Assembly: GCA_021852135.1 (NCBI GenBank)
Contig: JAJZOB010000028.1
Span: forward strand, 1-9,285
From: Nanobdellota archaeon
GTDB lineage: Archaea > Nanoarchaeota > Nanoarchaeia > Parvarchaeales > Parvarchaeaceae
Length of the DNA: 9,285 nt
Direction of reading: 5' to 3'
Shown: positions 1 through 6,893 of the stretch, one piece after another
How positions within the stretch are numbered: position 1 is the stretch's first letter
How the letters are laid out: each line of letters begins with the position of its first letter
Made by a program: the position numbers and the translations under genes
Notes under the pieces: generated by a model
Databases searched by the model: none
What the model saw: the letters and a program-made list of their open reading frames with translations, nothing else
Told to the model about the DNA's origin: nothing

Positions 1-204
1 TTTCAGCGTATATGACATTCCAAAGTATGTGCCTGCTAAAAAAATAATCATTAACTAGGCATGGTGACATCCTCTCACTGTTAAAGCATGCGTATTTTCC
101 GCTCACATTTGATAAATAAACATAATACATACTTAGGTTGGCTCAAAAAATGCGGTAATTAAACTGCCTACTAAATAGATTATAGAAAGCATTAAATGAC
201 CAAA
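1..204. other. Intergenic or edge region with no supported gene
   Basis: No convincing gene or RNA is visible here. Two short reading frames touch the left edge. A plus-strand frame from base 2 ends at TAG 56-58 and could be the last 18 residues of a gene outside the window. A minus-strand ATG at 51-49 opens towards base 1 and could be the first 17 residues of another. Both cannot be real, and neither is long enough to judge. A run of six T on the minus strand (146-151), downstream of the membrane protein gene at 205-630, could help end its transcript. Confidence 0.5.
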
Positions 205-630
205 CTATTTTCGCTTCTTTTTAAATATTGAAAAGATAAAAAGCAGGAATGCAAAAACAATGAAAGCTGTATCTACATACAGATTTATAGGCTGGTAGTA
301 ATTGCTCAAGTTATAGTACTGGCCTACACTTACCAGAAAATTAGCCTCGTCTGATATAAGACCAACACCAAAACCAAAAACAAGAGCGGTAATGCACATT
401 GCTGTATTGTTTCTTCTAAGCTGTTCATCGAGCGCGAAAAACACTATTCCGCTGACTATTACGAGTATAATCCCTAAAAATATATGATGAAATTTTATAC
501 CATTATAGCCTAGTCCGAGATTTCCTCCAAAATAAACGTAAAGCCTGGCTATAATTATTGCAGAAACTATGCCTAAAAGCAAGTAAATGGATGGTTGTTC
601 TATTATCTTTTTCCCAGAGATTTTGGCCAT
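205..630 (-). CDS. Small four-helix integral membrane protein, function unknown
   Basis: A 141-residue membrane protein with four hydrophobic segments (about residues 13-33, 47-67, 77-97 and 118-136), a basic N-terminus and a Lys/Arg-rich C-terminal tail. Between the helices are motifs that I associate with a widespread uncharacterised prokaryotic membrane family: a His-His pair at the start of helix 2 (H48, H49, followed by a Leu-Gly-Ile turn), an acidic S-D-E-A-N-F stretch at the end of helix 3 (93-98), a Tyr-rich loop (105-112) and an Asp opening helix 4 (D120). The paired His and acidic residues could bind a metal or a lipid headgroup, but no activity is known to me. The ATG at 630 has no ribosome binding site. 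A TATA-like box lies 31-38 bases upstream, so the leader would be very short. It is transcribed alone, away from tRNA-Ala. Confidence 0.8.
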   Translation of the reverse strand: MAKISGKKIIEQPSIYLLLGIVSAIIIARLYVYFGGNLGLGYNGIKFHHIFLGIILVIVSGIVFFALDEQLRRNNTAMCITALVFGFGVGLISDEANFLVSVGQYYNLSNYYQPINLYVDTAFIVFAFLLFIFSIFKKKRK

Positions 631-640
631 AAATTTAATA

Positions 641-650
641 TTATTAATAT
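641..650 (+). promoter_or_regulatory. TATA-like box for tRNA-Ala
   Basis: An AT-only stretch (TTATTAATAT) lies 27-36 bases before the first base of tRNA-Ala, the usual distance for an archaeal TATA box. The assignment rests on position only, because the whole stretch between the divergent genes is AT-rich. Confidence 0.35.
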
Positions 651-660
651 TAACAGGTGC

Positions 661-668
661 TATTTATA
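661..668 (-). promoter_or_regulatory. TATA-like box for the small membrane protein
   Basis: Read on the minus strand this is TATAAATA, 31-38 bases before the ATG at 630. That puts the predicted start of transcription within about 10 bases of the start codon. It sits between two divergent genes, directly before tRNA-Ala. Confidence 0.45.
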
Positions 669-676
669 AAGAGTAC

Positions 677-748
677 GGGCCGGTGGTCTAATGGCATGAC
701 GTCACGTTCGCATCGTGAAGGCTCCGAGTTCAAATCTCGGCCGGTCCA
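677..748 (+). tRNA. tRNA-Ala (anticodon CGC)
   Basis: A full cloverleaf of 72 bases. Acceptor stem 677-683 pairs with 741-747, and A748 is the discriminator. The third acceptor pair is G679-U745, the G3-U70 identity element read by alanyl-tRNA synthetase. The anticodon stem is 702-706 with 714-718, and the loop TTCGCAT carries anticodon CGC (709-711), which reads GCG. The T stem is 724-728 with 736-740 around TTCAAAT. There is no intron, and CCA is not encoded. It converges on the glycosyltransferase gene, whose stop codon is only 16 bases away. Confidence 0.95.
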
Positions 749-764
749 GATCATAACAACCAGC

Positions 765-1778
765 TTACAGAAAAACCTTCTGATGGTTTCCTTTCCCCCA
801 TATTAACTTATTTGTAAAGAAGAGGGAAACCGCTGAAACTATAACTATTGAAAACGTGGATATAATTGAAAAATACGTCCTTCCAAAGGCAAGCATGTAC
901 TTGGATATAACGCTAATCATGAATATGTCAAAGGCCACTACTGCTAGTATAAAGGCATTGAACTTTCCGAAACGGTATGCAGAACTAAGAAAACCCTTGT
1001 TCCTAAAGTTTATCTTCTCATTTACGATAAAATTTGAAAGTCCGCTTATCTCACCTCCAAAAAGCACCGCTAGGGGATAGAAAAAACCAAGACTTAGGCT
1101 TGTATATACCATAAGTAAGTTAACCATGTAGGAAAAAGAAGAAATCAGACTGTAATTTATTGAGGTCTTATTAAAGCTTTTTATTATTGATTCGACCATC
1201 TCTGCTAGATTGATCCTTTTATTGTCCTTTCCATACTCTTCTCTTATTATTTCAGTAGTGTGTATACCGTGGGCATTAAGAATGTTTATCGATTCGACAA
1301 GGAAAGACTTTCCGTTCAGTTTTGTGTCTTTAAGAAGCAAAGCAGATTCTTTGGTAAATATCCTATTAAAAGAAAAATTATTGTATGAATTACCAAATGA
1401 CAATAAATTAGAAATCTCCGTTACAAGCATTTCCCTAAAGTTTCTTTTTCCACTTTCAATCATGTTACCGCCATTTAAGTAATCGGTAAACCATGCCCCG
1501 TTTTCTGCGGAGTAACTTTCAAATGTAACTATTTTTTCAGCACCGAGATTCAAAGCCGCTGACAAACCAAGCCGGAAGCTTTCCCCAAAAAGCCGTGAAT
1601 GTGCAAACTTTACGATTATTAAATTTTTCCACCTTTCCTCATCTGTTTCTATTGAATCCAGCAGCACTATAGACTGCTTACTTACTGCTACATTCAGCTT
1701 ATCTAAAAACTCCCGTCTCTGTGCAGCTTTTTGACTTACAAATGCGGGCAAAAGAAATGCTATGCTCGGACTGTTCAT
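765..1778 (-). CDS. Degenerate family 2 glycosyltransferase fused to a GtrA-like membrane domain
   Basis: Residues 1-200 or so follow the plan of a GT2 enzyme of the polyprenol-phosphate mannose/glucose synthase type: a SPSIAFLLPAF first strand, a VLLDS nucleotide-binding strand (38-42), a GESFRLGLSAAL helix (65-76), and a late GKSFLVESINIL segment (156-167) followed by a T-T-E-I-I strand. Residues 207-325 hold four membrane helices with an N-F-I-V-N-E-K turn and a final T-N-K-L-I-W, typical of GtrA domains, which help move lipid-linked sugars. GT2-GtrA fusions are known in archaea. Oddly, the metal-binding Asp-x-Asp after the IVTF strand reads Glu-Ser-Tyr (87-89), so catalysis is doubtful. 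I start at ATG 1778 (337 residues). A longer frame begins at TTG 1829, but the extra 17 residues resemble nothing in the family and the likely TATA box would fall inside them. Confidence 0.72.
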   Translation of the reverse strand: MNSPSIAFLLPAFVSQKAAQRREFLDKLNVAVSKQSIVLLDSIETDEERWKNLIIVKFAHSRLFGESFRLGLSAALNLGAEKIVTFESYSAENGAWFTDYLNGGNMIESGKRNFREMLVTEISNLLSFGNSYNNFSFNRIFTKESALLLKDTKLNGKSFLVESINILNAHGIHTTEIIREEYGKDNKRINLAEMVESIIKSFNKTSINYSLISSFSYMVNLLMVYTSLSLGFFYPLAVLFGGEISGLSNFIVNEKINFRNKGFLSSAYRFGKFNAFILAVVAFDIFMISVISKYMLAFGRTYFSIISTFSIVIVSAVSLFFTNKLIWGKGNHQKVFL

Positions 1779-1801
1779 TAATAGATAAACACAGCACTTT
1801 G

Positions 1802-1809
1802 TATTTAAG
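1802..1809 (-). promoter_or_regulatory. TATA-like box for the GT2-GtrA gene
   Basis: On the minus strand this reads CTTAAATA, 24-31 bases upstream of ATG 1778. The spacing matches a leaderless transcript from that ATG and argues against the TTG at 1829. Confidence 0.45.
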
Positions 1810-1851
1810 CTTAATTTTCTACCTTTCAAAGGTAACTTGTTTTAATTTAGG

Positions 1852-2844
1852 CTAAATATCTGTAAATTTTGCAAGAATCCCGCCGAACGAGTCTAATTGG
1901 CTTAATGATTCATCGTTTTCATCAAACAAAACGATCTCACAGCCTAGATTATCAAGTTTTTCAATAATTTCTTTATTATTCAGTATATATTCCTTCGAAA
2001 TAAGAGCCTGCTGCGGCCTTCTTTTGGCTAATGCCTCAATCAGCTTGTTCTCCCCATAGACATAATGCCCATCATCTCTTGATATCCCTGATAAGTACTC
2101 ATTGATCAGCTGTCTTTGGATGGAAAGCCTTGCTCTGGTTAGTGCCTCATTTATGCTATCCCTGGATAAAAGCTCCCTCAAACCCGTGTCTGCATATGAA
2201 ACCGTTTCATAGGTTATGCTTTTATCCTTAAGATAGTTTTTTCTTAAATCCTCATTGTCTAGAGCCTTTCCTGCTACGATGAAAGCGTTGTATCCCTTCG
2301 AATATTCTTCAGAAAGCAAGGCCGCGAGTTTTGTGAAAAATTCTTTCCTGCTCTCGTTTTTGAATCTCTTGCCGCTTACTGCTTTTGCAAAGTTCATCTT
2401 TCTATTTATCCTGTAGTTTGACATTATATAAAAGAATGCTGTACCTTCCTCATAAACACAGATAAATACCCTGGGGGAAGTTTCCGCAGCCTGTCTTAGA
2501 AGCTTGATCTGAAAATGCAGAAGCCTGCTTTTTTTAAGGATGAACCCTGTTCCTCTCTTTATCTGGATTGTATGATACTTATGTAATGGAACATTTTCAT
2601 CAGATGAGTAGGTTATCCTACCCCCAATATCCAAAGACGTTTCCGTCAATTTTATCTTTTCGATTATTACTGTTAGTTTTATTGTCTTTATCTCCTGCGA
2701 TTTACCTACAACGACTTTTCTCCTAGAGTAAGCAGTTAACTCATCCCCATTTTCGTATATATATTGTAGGAAAATAAGATCGCTATAAGATTTCACTATT
2801 GCCTTTATCAGATTGTTTCTGCTGTCCAACTTTGTAACTTTCAT
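1852..2844 (-). CDS. pelA: Pelota (Dom34) homologue, ribosome rescue factor
   Basis: Archaeal Pelota is an eRF1-like protein that enters the A site of stalled ribosomes with aEF1A and, with the ABCE1 ATPase, splits them. It lacks the peptide-releasing GGQ motif of eRF1, and none is seen here. Domains: an N-terminal Sm-like fold, about 1-122, with the signature S-D-L-I-F-L-Q-Y-I and ENGDELTAYSRRKV (31-44); a central domain, about 123-225, opening with a PRVFICVYEEGTAFFYI strand; and a C-terminal L7Ae-like domain, about 226-330, with HYVYGENKLIEAL (260-272), a GCEIVLF strand (301-307) and a closing Leu-x3-Gly-Gly-Ile-x-Ala. At 330 residues it is slightly short for the family. Its ATG overlaps the transporter's TGA as ATGA and no ribosome binding site is visible, so translation is probably coupled. 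A TATATAC at 2861-2867 might give a second promoter. Confidence 0.9.
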   Translation of the reverse strand: MKVTKLDSRNNLIKAIVKSYSDLIFLQYIYENGDELTAYSRRKVVVGKSQEIKTIKLTVIIEKIKLTETSLDIGGRITYSSDENVPLHKYHTIQIKRGTGFILKKSRLLHFQIKLLRQAAETSPRVFICVYEEGTAFFYIMSNYRINRKMNFAKAVSGKRFKNESRKEFFTKLAALLSEEYSKGYNAFIVAGKALDNEDLRKNYLKDKSITYETVSYADTGLRELLSRDSINEALTRARLSIQRQLINEYLSGISRDDGHYVYGENKLIEALAKRRPQQALISKEYILNNKEIIEKLDNLGCEIVLFDENDESLSQLDSFGGILAKFTDI

Positions 2845-3947
2845 ATTATTGAATAAACTGTATATACCAGGCCCAAAAGCATGACTGCAAATGTAAAGAC
2901 TATAAGGTATATGCCGCCTGGCACAAGGTATTTAATCTTATTTTTGGCTTTTCTTCTTTCAATAAAAACGGCAAATAGTATTAGAATTGCAAGAAGCGAA
3001 ATAAATATCCCTCCTGTAAAATCAAGTATACTTTCAAAATTTAAGTCGAAAAGTGCTATCGCGAATGGGGCCGCTAGCGATAAAAACATACTGGGCTTTC
3101 TTCCGATTCCAAAATCATAAGTAAAGGAATCAGCCAGTACAAGACTAAGCGCTATGTATGGCGTTAAAAGAAGGAATAAAGTAGTTAAAGAAAACAGTAT
3201 TTCATAGTAAATTGAATGTATTCCGTCGGTAGCAACAATTGACACTGAGTGGCCGAAAGCGCCAACAAATGCGAAGGAGAAAAAAACATAAATAAGAATG
3301 GAAATTATATATGAAACAATGATAACGCTTGCAAGCTTGTCCATTCCCCCAAGCTCTTCCTTTACTTCCGGTATTACGGTATAACCTGTAAAAGAGAAAA
3401 GGATTATTCCGAATGGCCCAAAAAGATCTGTTATATTATATAAATAAAAGTTTGCATCCTTGACTATTGTAAGAACCGACAAAGCCGCTGCAACTATAAG
3501 AGCTATCTTTATAAAAAGCAATGGCGTTTCTGCATCCTCAACCAATTTGTAGCCTTTGTATATTAAGGGGAGGGTAAGCAAAAAGACTAAAAGAATGGAA
3601 ACTGCATAGGGCAAATGAAAAAGAAACACCATCACCAATGCTATCCCAGTAAGATATGCTATCTGTGCGCCATAGATGGTTAAAACTTGGAATATTAGAA
3701 TCAAAATTCTTAGTCTTTTGCCTGTGTACTTGCTTATTATTACAGGTAATTGATGCAGTTTTTTAAAATGGCTAGAAAGTTCACCAGTGTACATTGTTAT
3801 CAATATAGACGCAGATCCTATCAGTACAAGGAGCGCTATTCCCTCAAAAAACCCGCTTTTCTCTATTGCATAGGGCAAAGCAAGTATTCCACCACCCACT
3901 ATCGTCCCTACAGTAGTGCTTAATGCCGCTAAGTACTTCCTATCCAT
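2841..3947 (-). CDS. Amino acid permease of the aromatic amino acid (Trp/Tyr) permease type
   Basis: A 368-residue inner-membrane transporter with about 11 hydrophobic helices. The first carries the glycine-rich substrate-site motif of the APC superfamily (VGTIVGGGILALPYAIEKSG, 13-32), in the form typical of the tryptophan/tyrosine permease (HAAAP/AAAP-like) branch: an unwound Gly-Gly-Gly followed by Leu-Pro-Tyr-Ala. Such proteins take up amino acids driven by protons or sodium. The exact substrate cannot be read from the sequence. Length is within the 350-420 usual for this branch. It is first in a two-gene unit with pelA and overlaps it by four bases. A TATA-like box 23-32 bases before the ATG, with no ribosome binding site, suggests a leaderless mRNA. 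An amino acid importer would suit an organism with poor biosynthesis, but that is inference. Confidence 0.82.
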   Translation of the reverse strand: MDRKYLAALSTTVGTIVGGGILALPYAIEKSGFFEGIALLVLIGSASILITMYTGELSSHFKKLHQLPVIISKYTGKRLRILILIFQVLTIYGAQIAYLTGIALVMVFLFHLPYAVSILLVFLLTLPLIYKGYKLVEDAETPLLFIKIALIVAAALSVLTIVKDANFYLYNITDLFGPFGIILFSFTGYTVIPEVKEELGGMDKLASVIIVSYIISILIYVFFSFAFVGAFGHSVSIVATDGIHSIYYEILFSLTTLFLLLTPYIALSLVLADSFTYDFGIGRKPSMFLSLAAPFAIALFDLNFESILDFTGGIFISLLAILILFAVFIERRKAKNKIKYLVPGGIYLIVFTFAVMLLGLVYTVYSII

Positions 3948-3969
3948 AAATTTAGTAACATCTTAAGAC

Positions 3970-3979
3970 TAATATATTT
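3970..3979 (-). promoter_or_regulatory. TATA-like box for the permease-pelA unit
   Basis: The minus strand reads AAATATATTA here, 23-32 bases before ATG 3947, fitting transcription that starts at or next to the start codon. Confidence 0.5.
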
Positions 3980-4003
3980 GGTGCTAAGCTATTAAATCTA
4001 TAA

Positions 4004-4013
4004 TTTATTAATA
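4004..4013 (+). promoter_or_regulatory. TATA-like box for tRNA-Glu
   Basis: TTTATTAATA lies 26-35 bases before the first base of tRNA-Glu. A second AT-rich stretch (4021-4030) is too close to the gene for the usual spacing. Confidence 0.4.
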
Positions 4014-4038
4014 CGAGCACTTTAATATTATCTATGCT

Positions 4039-4111
4039 GCTCTCGTAGTCTAGCGGCCAAGGACGGTGGCCTCTCGAGTCACTGACCCGGGTTCAAATCC
4101 CGGCGGGAGCA
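4039..4111 (+). tRNA. tRNA-Glu (anticodon CTC)
   Basis: A complete cloverleaf of 73 bases without intron. Acceptor stem 4039-4045 pairs with 4104-4110, including one U-G pair, with A4111 as discriminator. The D stem is 4048-4051 with 4061-4064. The anticodon stem is 4066-4070 with 4078-4082, and loop CTCTCGA carries CTC at 4073-4075, reading GAG. The T stem is 4087-4091 with 4099-4103 around TTCAAAT. CCA is not encoded. It stands alone between the divergent permease and galT promoters. Confidence 0.95.
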
Positions 4112-4157
4112 ATAACCATTCACTGTTTTTACAGCCTATAAAATAAAAACAAAAACA

Positions 4158-4165
4158 TTTTTATC
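4158..4165 (+). promoter_or_regulatory. TATA-like box for galT
   Basis: TTTTTATC lies 22-29 bases before ATG 4187. No ribosome binding site precedes that ATG, so the mRNA is probably leaderless. An earlier ATG at 4179 is out of frame. Confidence 0.4.
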
Positions 4166-4186
4166 TTCAATTGTTGTTATGTTGCT

Positions 4187-5140
4187 ATGTCTGAAATTCC
4201 CTTTAAAGGAGAGATACGCAGAGATTACATAACCGGATCAGACGTGGTATTCACATTCTCAAGAGACAAAAGACCAAAGGATTTTAGAAGCGAAGAAATA
4301 ATGTATAGAAATGCGGAAAACTGTCCTTTTGAATACGGAAATGAAAATCTCAATACAACGATAAAATTTGTTGATAAACCGTGGAAGCTAAGATTAATGT
4401 ACAATAAATATCCAATTGTAAACGAAGAGTTAACACCCCATGAAAGTTCCGATTTTTTCAAAAAATACATAAACTATGGCCGCTCTTACGTAATAGTAGA
4501 TACTCCCTACCATTTACAGAAATTTCATGAGATTGAAGAAAGCATGCTGCAAAAATGGTTTAATCTTATAGCTGATGCGGAAAAACTTGCATACTCTGAC
4601 AAAAAAATAGAGCAGGTTTATACTTTCAGAAACAGCGGAAGCATAAGCGGAGGAAGCTTATATCACCCGCACACGCAGGTAATTGGTTTCACTTTTATTC
4701 TGCCAATAATAAAACAGGAAATTGAGATCATAAAAAACAACCACGGGAAATGCATACTTGAAGGCGCATTAAAAAAAGAAAAGGAAAGAGTTTTAATGGA
4801 AGATAATAATGCTGTTGCATTTGCGCCATATGGCTCAAGATTCAGGGGACATTCAATAATAATGCCAAAAAGGCACATTGATTACGTAGGAAAGCTTGAA
4901 GAAAATGAGATAAAAAGCCTGTCCGGGTTCATAAAAACAATACTTGAGAAAAACCAGAAAATATTCGGCAACCACTCCTATAATCTTATTTTCCATGAAC
5001 TTAAGGACAATAAAGAACTGCATTTCTATGTAGAGATTACCCCAAGATTTTCAAATTTCGGAGCGATGGAGCTTTCTGGTTTATACCTTAATTCATTAAG
5101 GCCTGAAGAATATGTTCAAAGATTCAATGAAACTCATTAA
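4187..5140 (+). CDS. galT: GalT-like hexose-1-phosphate uridylyltransferase
   Basis: The GalT family swaps UMP between UDP-glucose and galactose-1-phosphate (Leloir pathway) through a uridylyl-histidine intermediate; some members use other nucleotides. Both HIT-type halves are present. First half: IRRDYITGSDVVF (10-22), KRPKDF, C46-P-F, PWKLRLMYNKYP (65-76), DTPYH (105-109), and the active-site H160-P-H162-T-Q164 after a GSISGGS turn. Second half: APYGSRF (213-219), IIMPKRHIDYV and FHELKDNKELHF (269-280) leading to VEITPR. H162 should be the nucleophile. Differences: the zinc motif Cys-Pro-Phe-Cys reads C46-P-F-E49, and the late His-x-His reads H279-F-Y281, so metal sites may be altered. At 317 residues it is near the short archaeal form. 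It faces galU, and the two stop codons overlap. Confidence 0.85.
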   Translation: MSEIPFKGEIRRDYITGSDVVFTFSRDKRPKDFRSEEIMYRNAENCPFEYGNENLNTTIKFVDKPWKLRLMYNKYPIVNEELTPHESSDFFKKYINYGRSYVIVDTPYHLQKFHEIEESMLQKWFNLIADAEKLAYSDKKIEQVYTFRNSGSISGGSLYHPHTQVIGFTFILPIIKQEIEIIKNNHGKCILEGALKKEKERVLMEDNNAVAFAPYGSRFRGHSIIMPKRHIDYVGKLEENEIKSLSGFIKTILEKNQKIFGNHSYNLIFHELKDNKELHFYVEITPRFSNFGAMELSGLYLNSLRPEEYVQRFNETH

Positions 5141-6120
5141 CCCTTTGAAAGCAAAGAAAGCAATTCCATAAGATCAGTAGTGTTTCCATACAGGGCCACC
5201 CCTCCTGTAAAAATTGTTTTGACTGCTGCCTTTGAACTTTTAACATAATCAAAGAAATCCTTTCTGTGTTTTTCTTCCAGATTCTCTTTTATAAGAACTT
5301 CAAAGTCACCAACATCATAGGACTTAAACCTGCTTTTATCTATAAGGTAACCATAGGCCCCCTTATCTTTAGCCTGCATGTCTATTATGTCAGTGATATG
5401 ATACTCCCCGCCCGCTCCTCTTTTTACCTTATCTGCCTTGTTTCCGCCGTCTTCATTAATAAGATAAATCCCGCCGGCAACAGACAATTCAGTTGAATTA
5501 TTTTTAACGTATTCCAAGGTAGGCTTCTCTACTATTTTTTCTAGTCTGTATACGTTATCCCCAAGATAACTGCCATAAGCAGCTGATTTTTCGGTGATTT
5601 TATCTATGTTGTTTTTCTTCATCGAAACAAATGTATTTCCATTATACCTTGAAAGCATCTCTTCGAGCAGAGAGCTTCCACCCACTATATTCTGCTGCAT
5701 TACATCTGAAAACATGACGGCGCAAGGCTCATCTCTTATAAAACCGTTTCTATACGCAACATTAAGGCCTACCGCAGTTCCTAAAGGTTTGCTTGTTTTT
5801 TTATCCACTGGCTGAAAGTCCAACTCTATTTTTATTTTTCCGTTTTCAATTTCTTTTTTGTATTCGCTTAGATTCCTCGCAACGTTTTCTTTGCTGAAGT
5901 AATCAATAACCATATTAAATGTTGGCATCCCTTCTTTGTCATTTCTTGAAACAACTAGAATGTCTCTTATGCCTGCATTTATCATCTGGTATATAATGAT
6001 TTTTGACATTGGTGTATTACCGATAGGCAACATCGGTTTTGGTATATAGTATGTAGCTGGCCTAGCCCTTGTTCCGCTACCGGAAGCAAGTATAACTCCC
6101 TTAGTTATTTTATTTACCAT
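5137..6120 (-). CDS. galU: GalU-like UTP-sugar-1-phosphate uridylyltransferase
   Basis: It probably joins UTP and glucose-1-phosphate (or a related sugar phosphate) to give a UDP-sugar and pyrophosphate. The nucleotidyltransferase signature is clear: LASGSGTRARP (11-21), then IPKPMLPIGNTPM (26-38) with the catalytic-type K28. Next come PLGTAVGLNVAY (112-123), a metal-binding F-S-D139, IVEKP (196-200), a GGIYL strand, GGEYHITDII (237-246, GGE-x-x-x-TD in GalU) and the closing YDVGDFEVLIKEN (268-280). The DVM in place of the usual Asp-Asp dyad and the loss of a few consensus residues leave substrate choice open; dTTP-glucose-type relatives are possible. At 327 residues it is slightly longer than most GalU. 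It converges on galT with overlapping stops, and the pair likely feeds UDP-sugars to glycosyltransferases. Confidence 0.83.
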   Translation of the reverse strand: MVNKITKGVILASGSGTRARPATYYIPKPMLPIGNTPMSKIIIYQMINAGIRDILVVSRNDKEGMPTFNMVIDYFSKENVARNLSEYKKEIENGKIKIELDFQPVDKKTSKPLGTAVGLNVAYRNGFIRDEPCAVMFSDVMQQNIVGGSSLLEEMLSRYNGNTFVSMKKNNIDKITEKSAAYGSYLGDNVYRLEKIVEKPTLEYVKNNSTELSVAGGIYLINEDGGNKADKVKRGAGGEYHITDIIDMQAKDKGAYGYLIDKSRFKSYDVGDFEVLIKENLEEKHRKDFFDYVKSSKAAVKTIFTGGVALYGNTTDLMELLSLLSKG

Positions 6121-6140
6121 AGCTTAATAGTGATACTACT

Positions 6141-6151
6141 ATATTTAAATA
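6141..6151 (-). promoter_or_regulatory. TATA-like box for galU
   Basis: An AT-only stretch, TATTTAAATAT on the minus strand apart from end trimming, sits 21-31 bases before ATG 6120. There is no ribosome binding site, so a leaderless mRNA is likely. Confidence 0.5.
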
Positions 6152-6166
6152 GCTAACTGAAAGAAA

Positions 6167-6823
6167 TTACTTTATTGCTGTCTTTCTCTTTGAGTTATGT
6201 ACACCGGCAAGAGCTATGAAAACAAGCGGGTAACTTATAATCAATGCAAAAGAAAAGAAATAGGAGATATATGGCAAAAGGCCGATTATCGATATAACTA
6301 TAAAGAAAAGAACAAATAATCCGAATATATACCACCAATTACCCTGTGTAATACTCCAGCTTCTTTTCATCGCATCAACTGGACTTTTGTCTTCAACAAC
6401 GGAGGAAACAGGTGAAAGGATCAATTTGAAAGCAAGATAAATTCCAGGTATAACGAGTGCAACAAGACCCAAAGATATTATAACTGAAGTTAAAAAAGTA
6501 GTTGCAAGCAACGCAGGATATCTTTTCACTGTCTTATTCAGTATATTATGAAAAGTTTTCTTTTTTCCTGCTACCCTTACGAATACCATCCCGCTTATGA
6601 AAGTGCTTGCAAGAAAAATCAGCACTAAATAAATTAAAATATAGTACAGGGTAGTTAAATTTATATTTACACTGTTTATGTTCGTAATTTTAATAGAATA
6701 AAAGGAATACGCCGCGAAGGCAACGTAAATCGCCGCGTATATAGCTGCAAATACAAAAATCAACGGATCCGTAAAAAGCATAATAAAGCTCTTCTTAAAG
6801 ACAGCGATTATATCAAATGCCAT
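6167..6823 (-). CDS. Polytopic membrane protein with a glycerophosphodiesterase-membrane-domain-like core
   Basis: A 218-residue protein with about six hydrophobic segments (around 19-40, 59-84, 104-122, 123-140, 165-181 and 184-207) and a basic tail. The stretch IPGIY (125-129), followed by a V-V-E-D loop (142-145) and AMKRSWSITQGNWW (151-164), is the hallmark of a broad group of prokaryotic membrane proteins (the GPDPase membrane-domain and DUF975-like families): a short amphipathic A-x-x-R-S-W segment between two helices. Biochemical roles are not known; a part in lipid or envelope handling is often proposed. It is not joined to galU: 46 bases and galU's own TATA box separate them. It diverges from the winged-helix gene across 70 bases. 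Confidence 0.78.
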   Translation of the reverse strand: MAFDIIAVFKKSFIMLFTDPLIFVFAAIYAAIYVAFAAYSFYSIKITNINSVNINLTTLYYILIYLVLIFLASTFISGMVFVRVAGKKKTFHNILNKTVKRYPALLATTFLTSVIISLGLVALVIPGIYLAFKLILSPVSSVVEDKSPVDAMKRSWSITQGNWWYIFGLFVLFFIVISIIGLLPYISYFFSFALIISYPLVFIALAGVHNSKRKTAIK

Positions 6824-6844
6824 TTTAATTAGAAGAAATTATGA

Positions 6845-6854
6845 TATAAATAAA
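6845..6854 (-). promoter_or_regulatory. TATA-like box for the polytopic membrane protein
   Basis: The minus strand reads TTTATTTATA, 22-31 bases before ATG 6823. It shares the 70-base divergent region with the promoter of the winged-helix gene. Confidence 0.45.
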
Positions 6855-6864
6855 GTTATACAAC

Positions 6865-6876
6865 AATAAATAAATC
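6865..6876 (+). promoter_or_regulatory. TATA-like box for the winged-helix/adenosyltransferase unit
   Basis: AATAAATAAATC lies 18-29 bases before ATG 6894. No ribosome binding site precedes that ATG. With its neighbour on the other strand it makes a compact divergent promoter in which a regulator binding between the boxes could affect both genes. Confidence 0.35.
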
Positions 6877-6893
6877 AAATAACTAATAATAAC

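Noticed and set aside
1..58. Possible partial genes at the left edge: the last 18 residues of a plus-strand protein ending at TAG 56-58, or the first 17 residues of a minus-strand protein from ATG 51.
   Set aside because: Both are too short to judge, they overlap on opposite strands, and neither has motif support or a clear promoter.
1..204. A C/D box small RNA.
   Set aside because: No pair of well-placed C (RUGAUGA) and D (CUGA) boxes with a guide region could be found on either strand.
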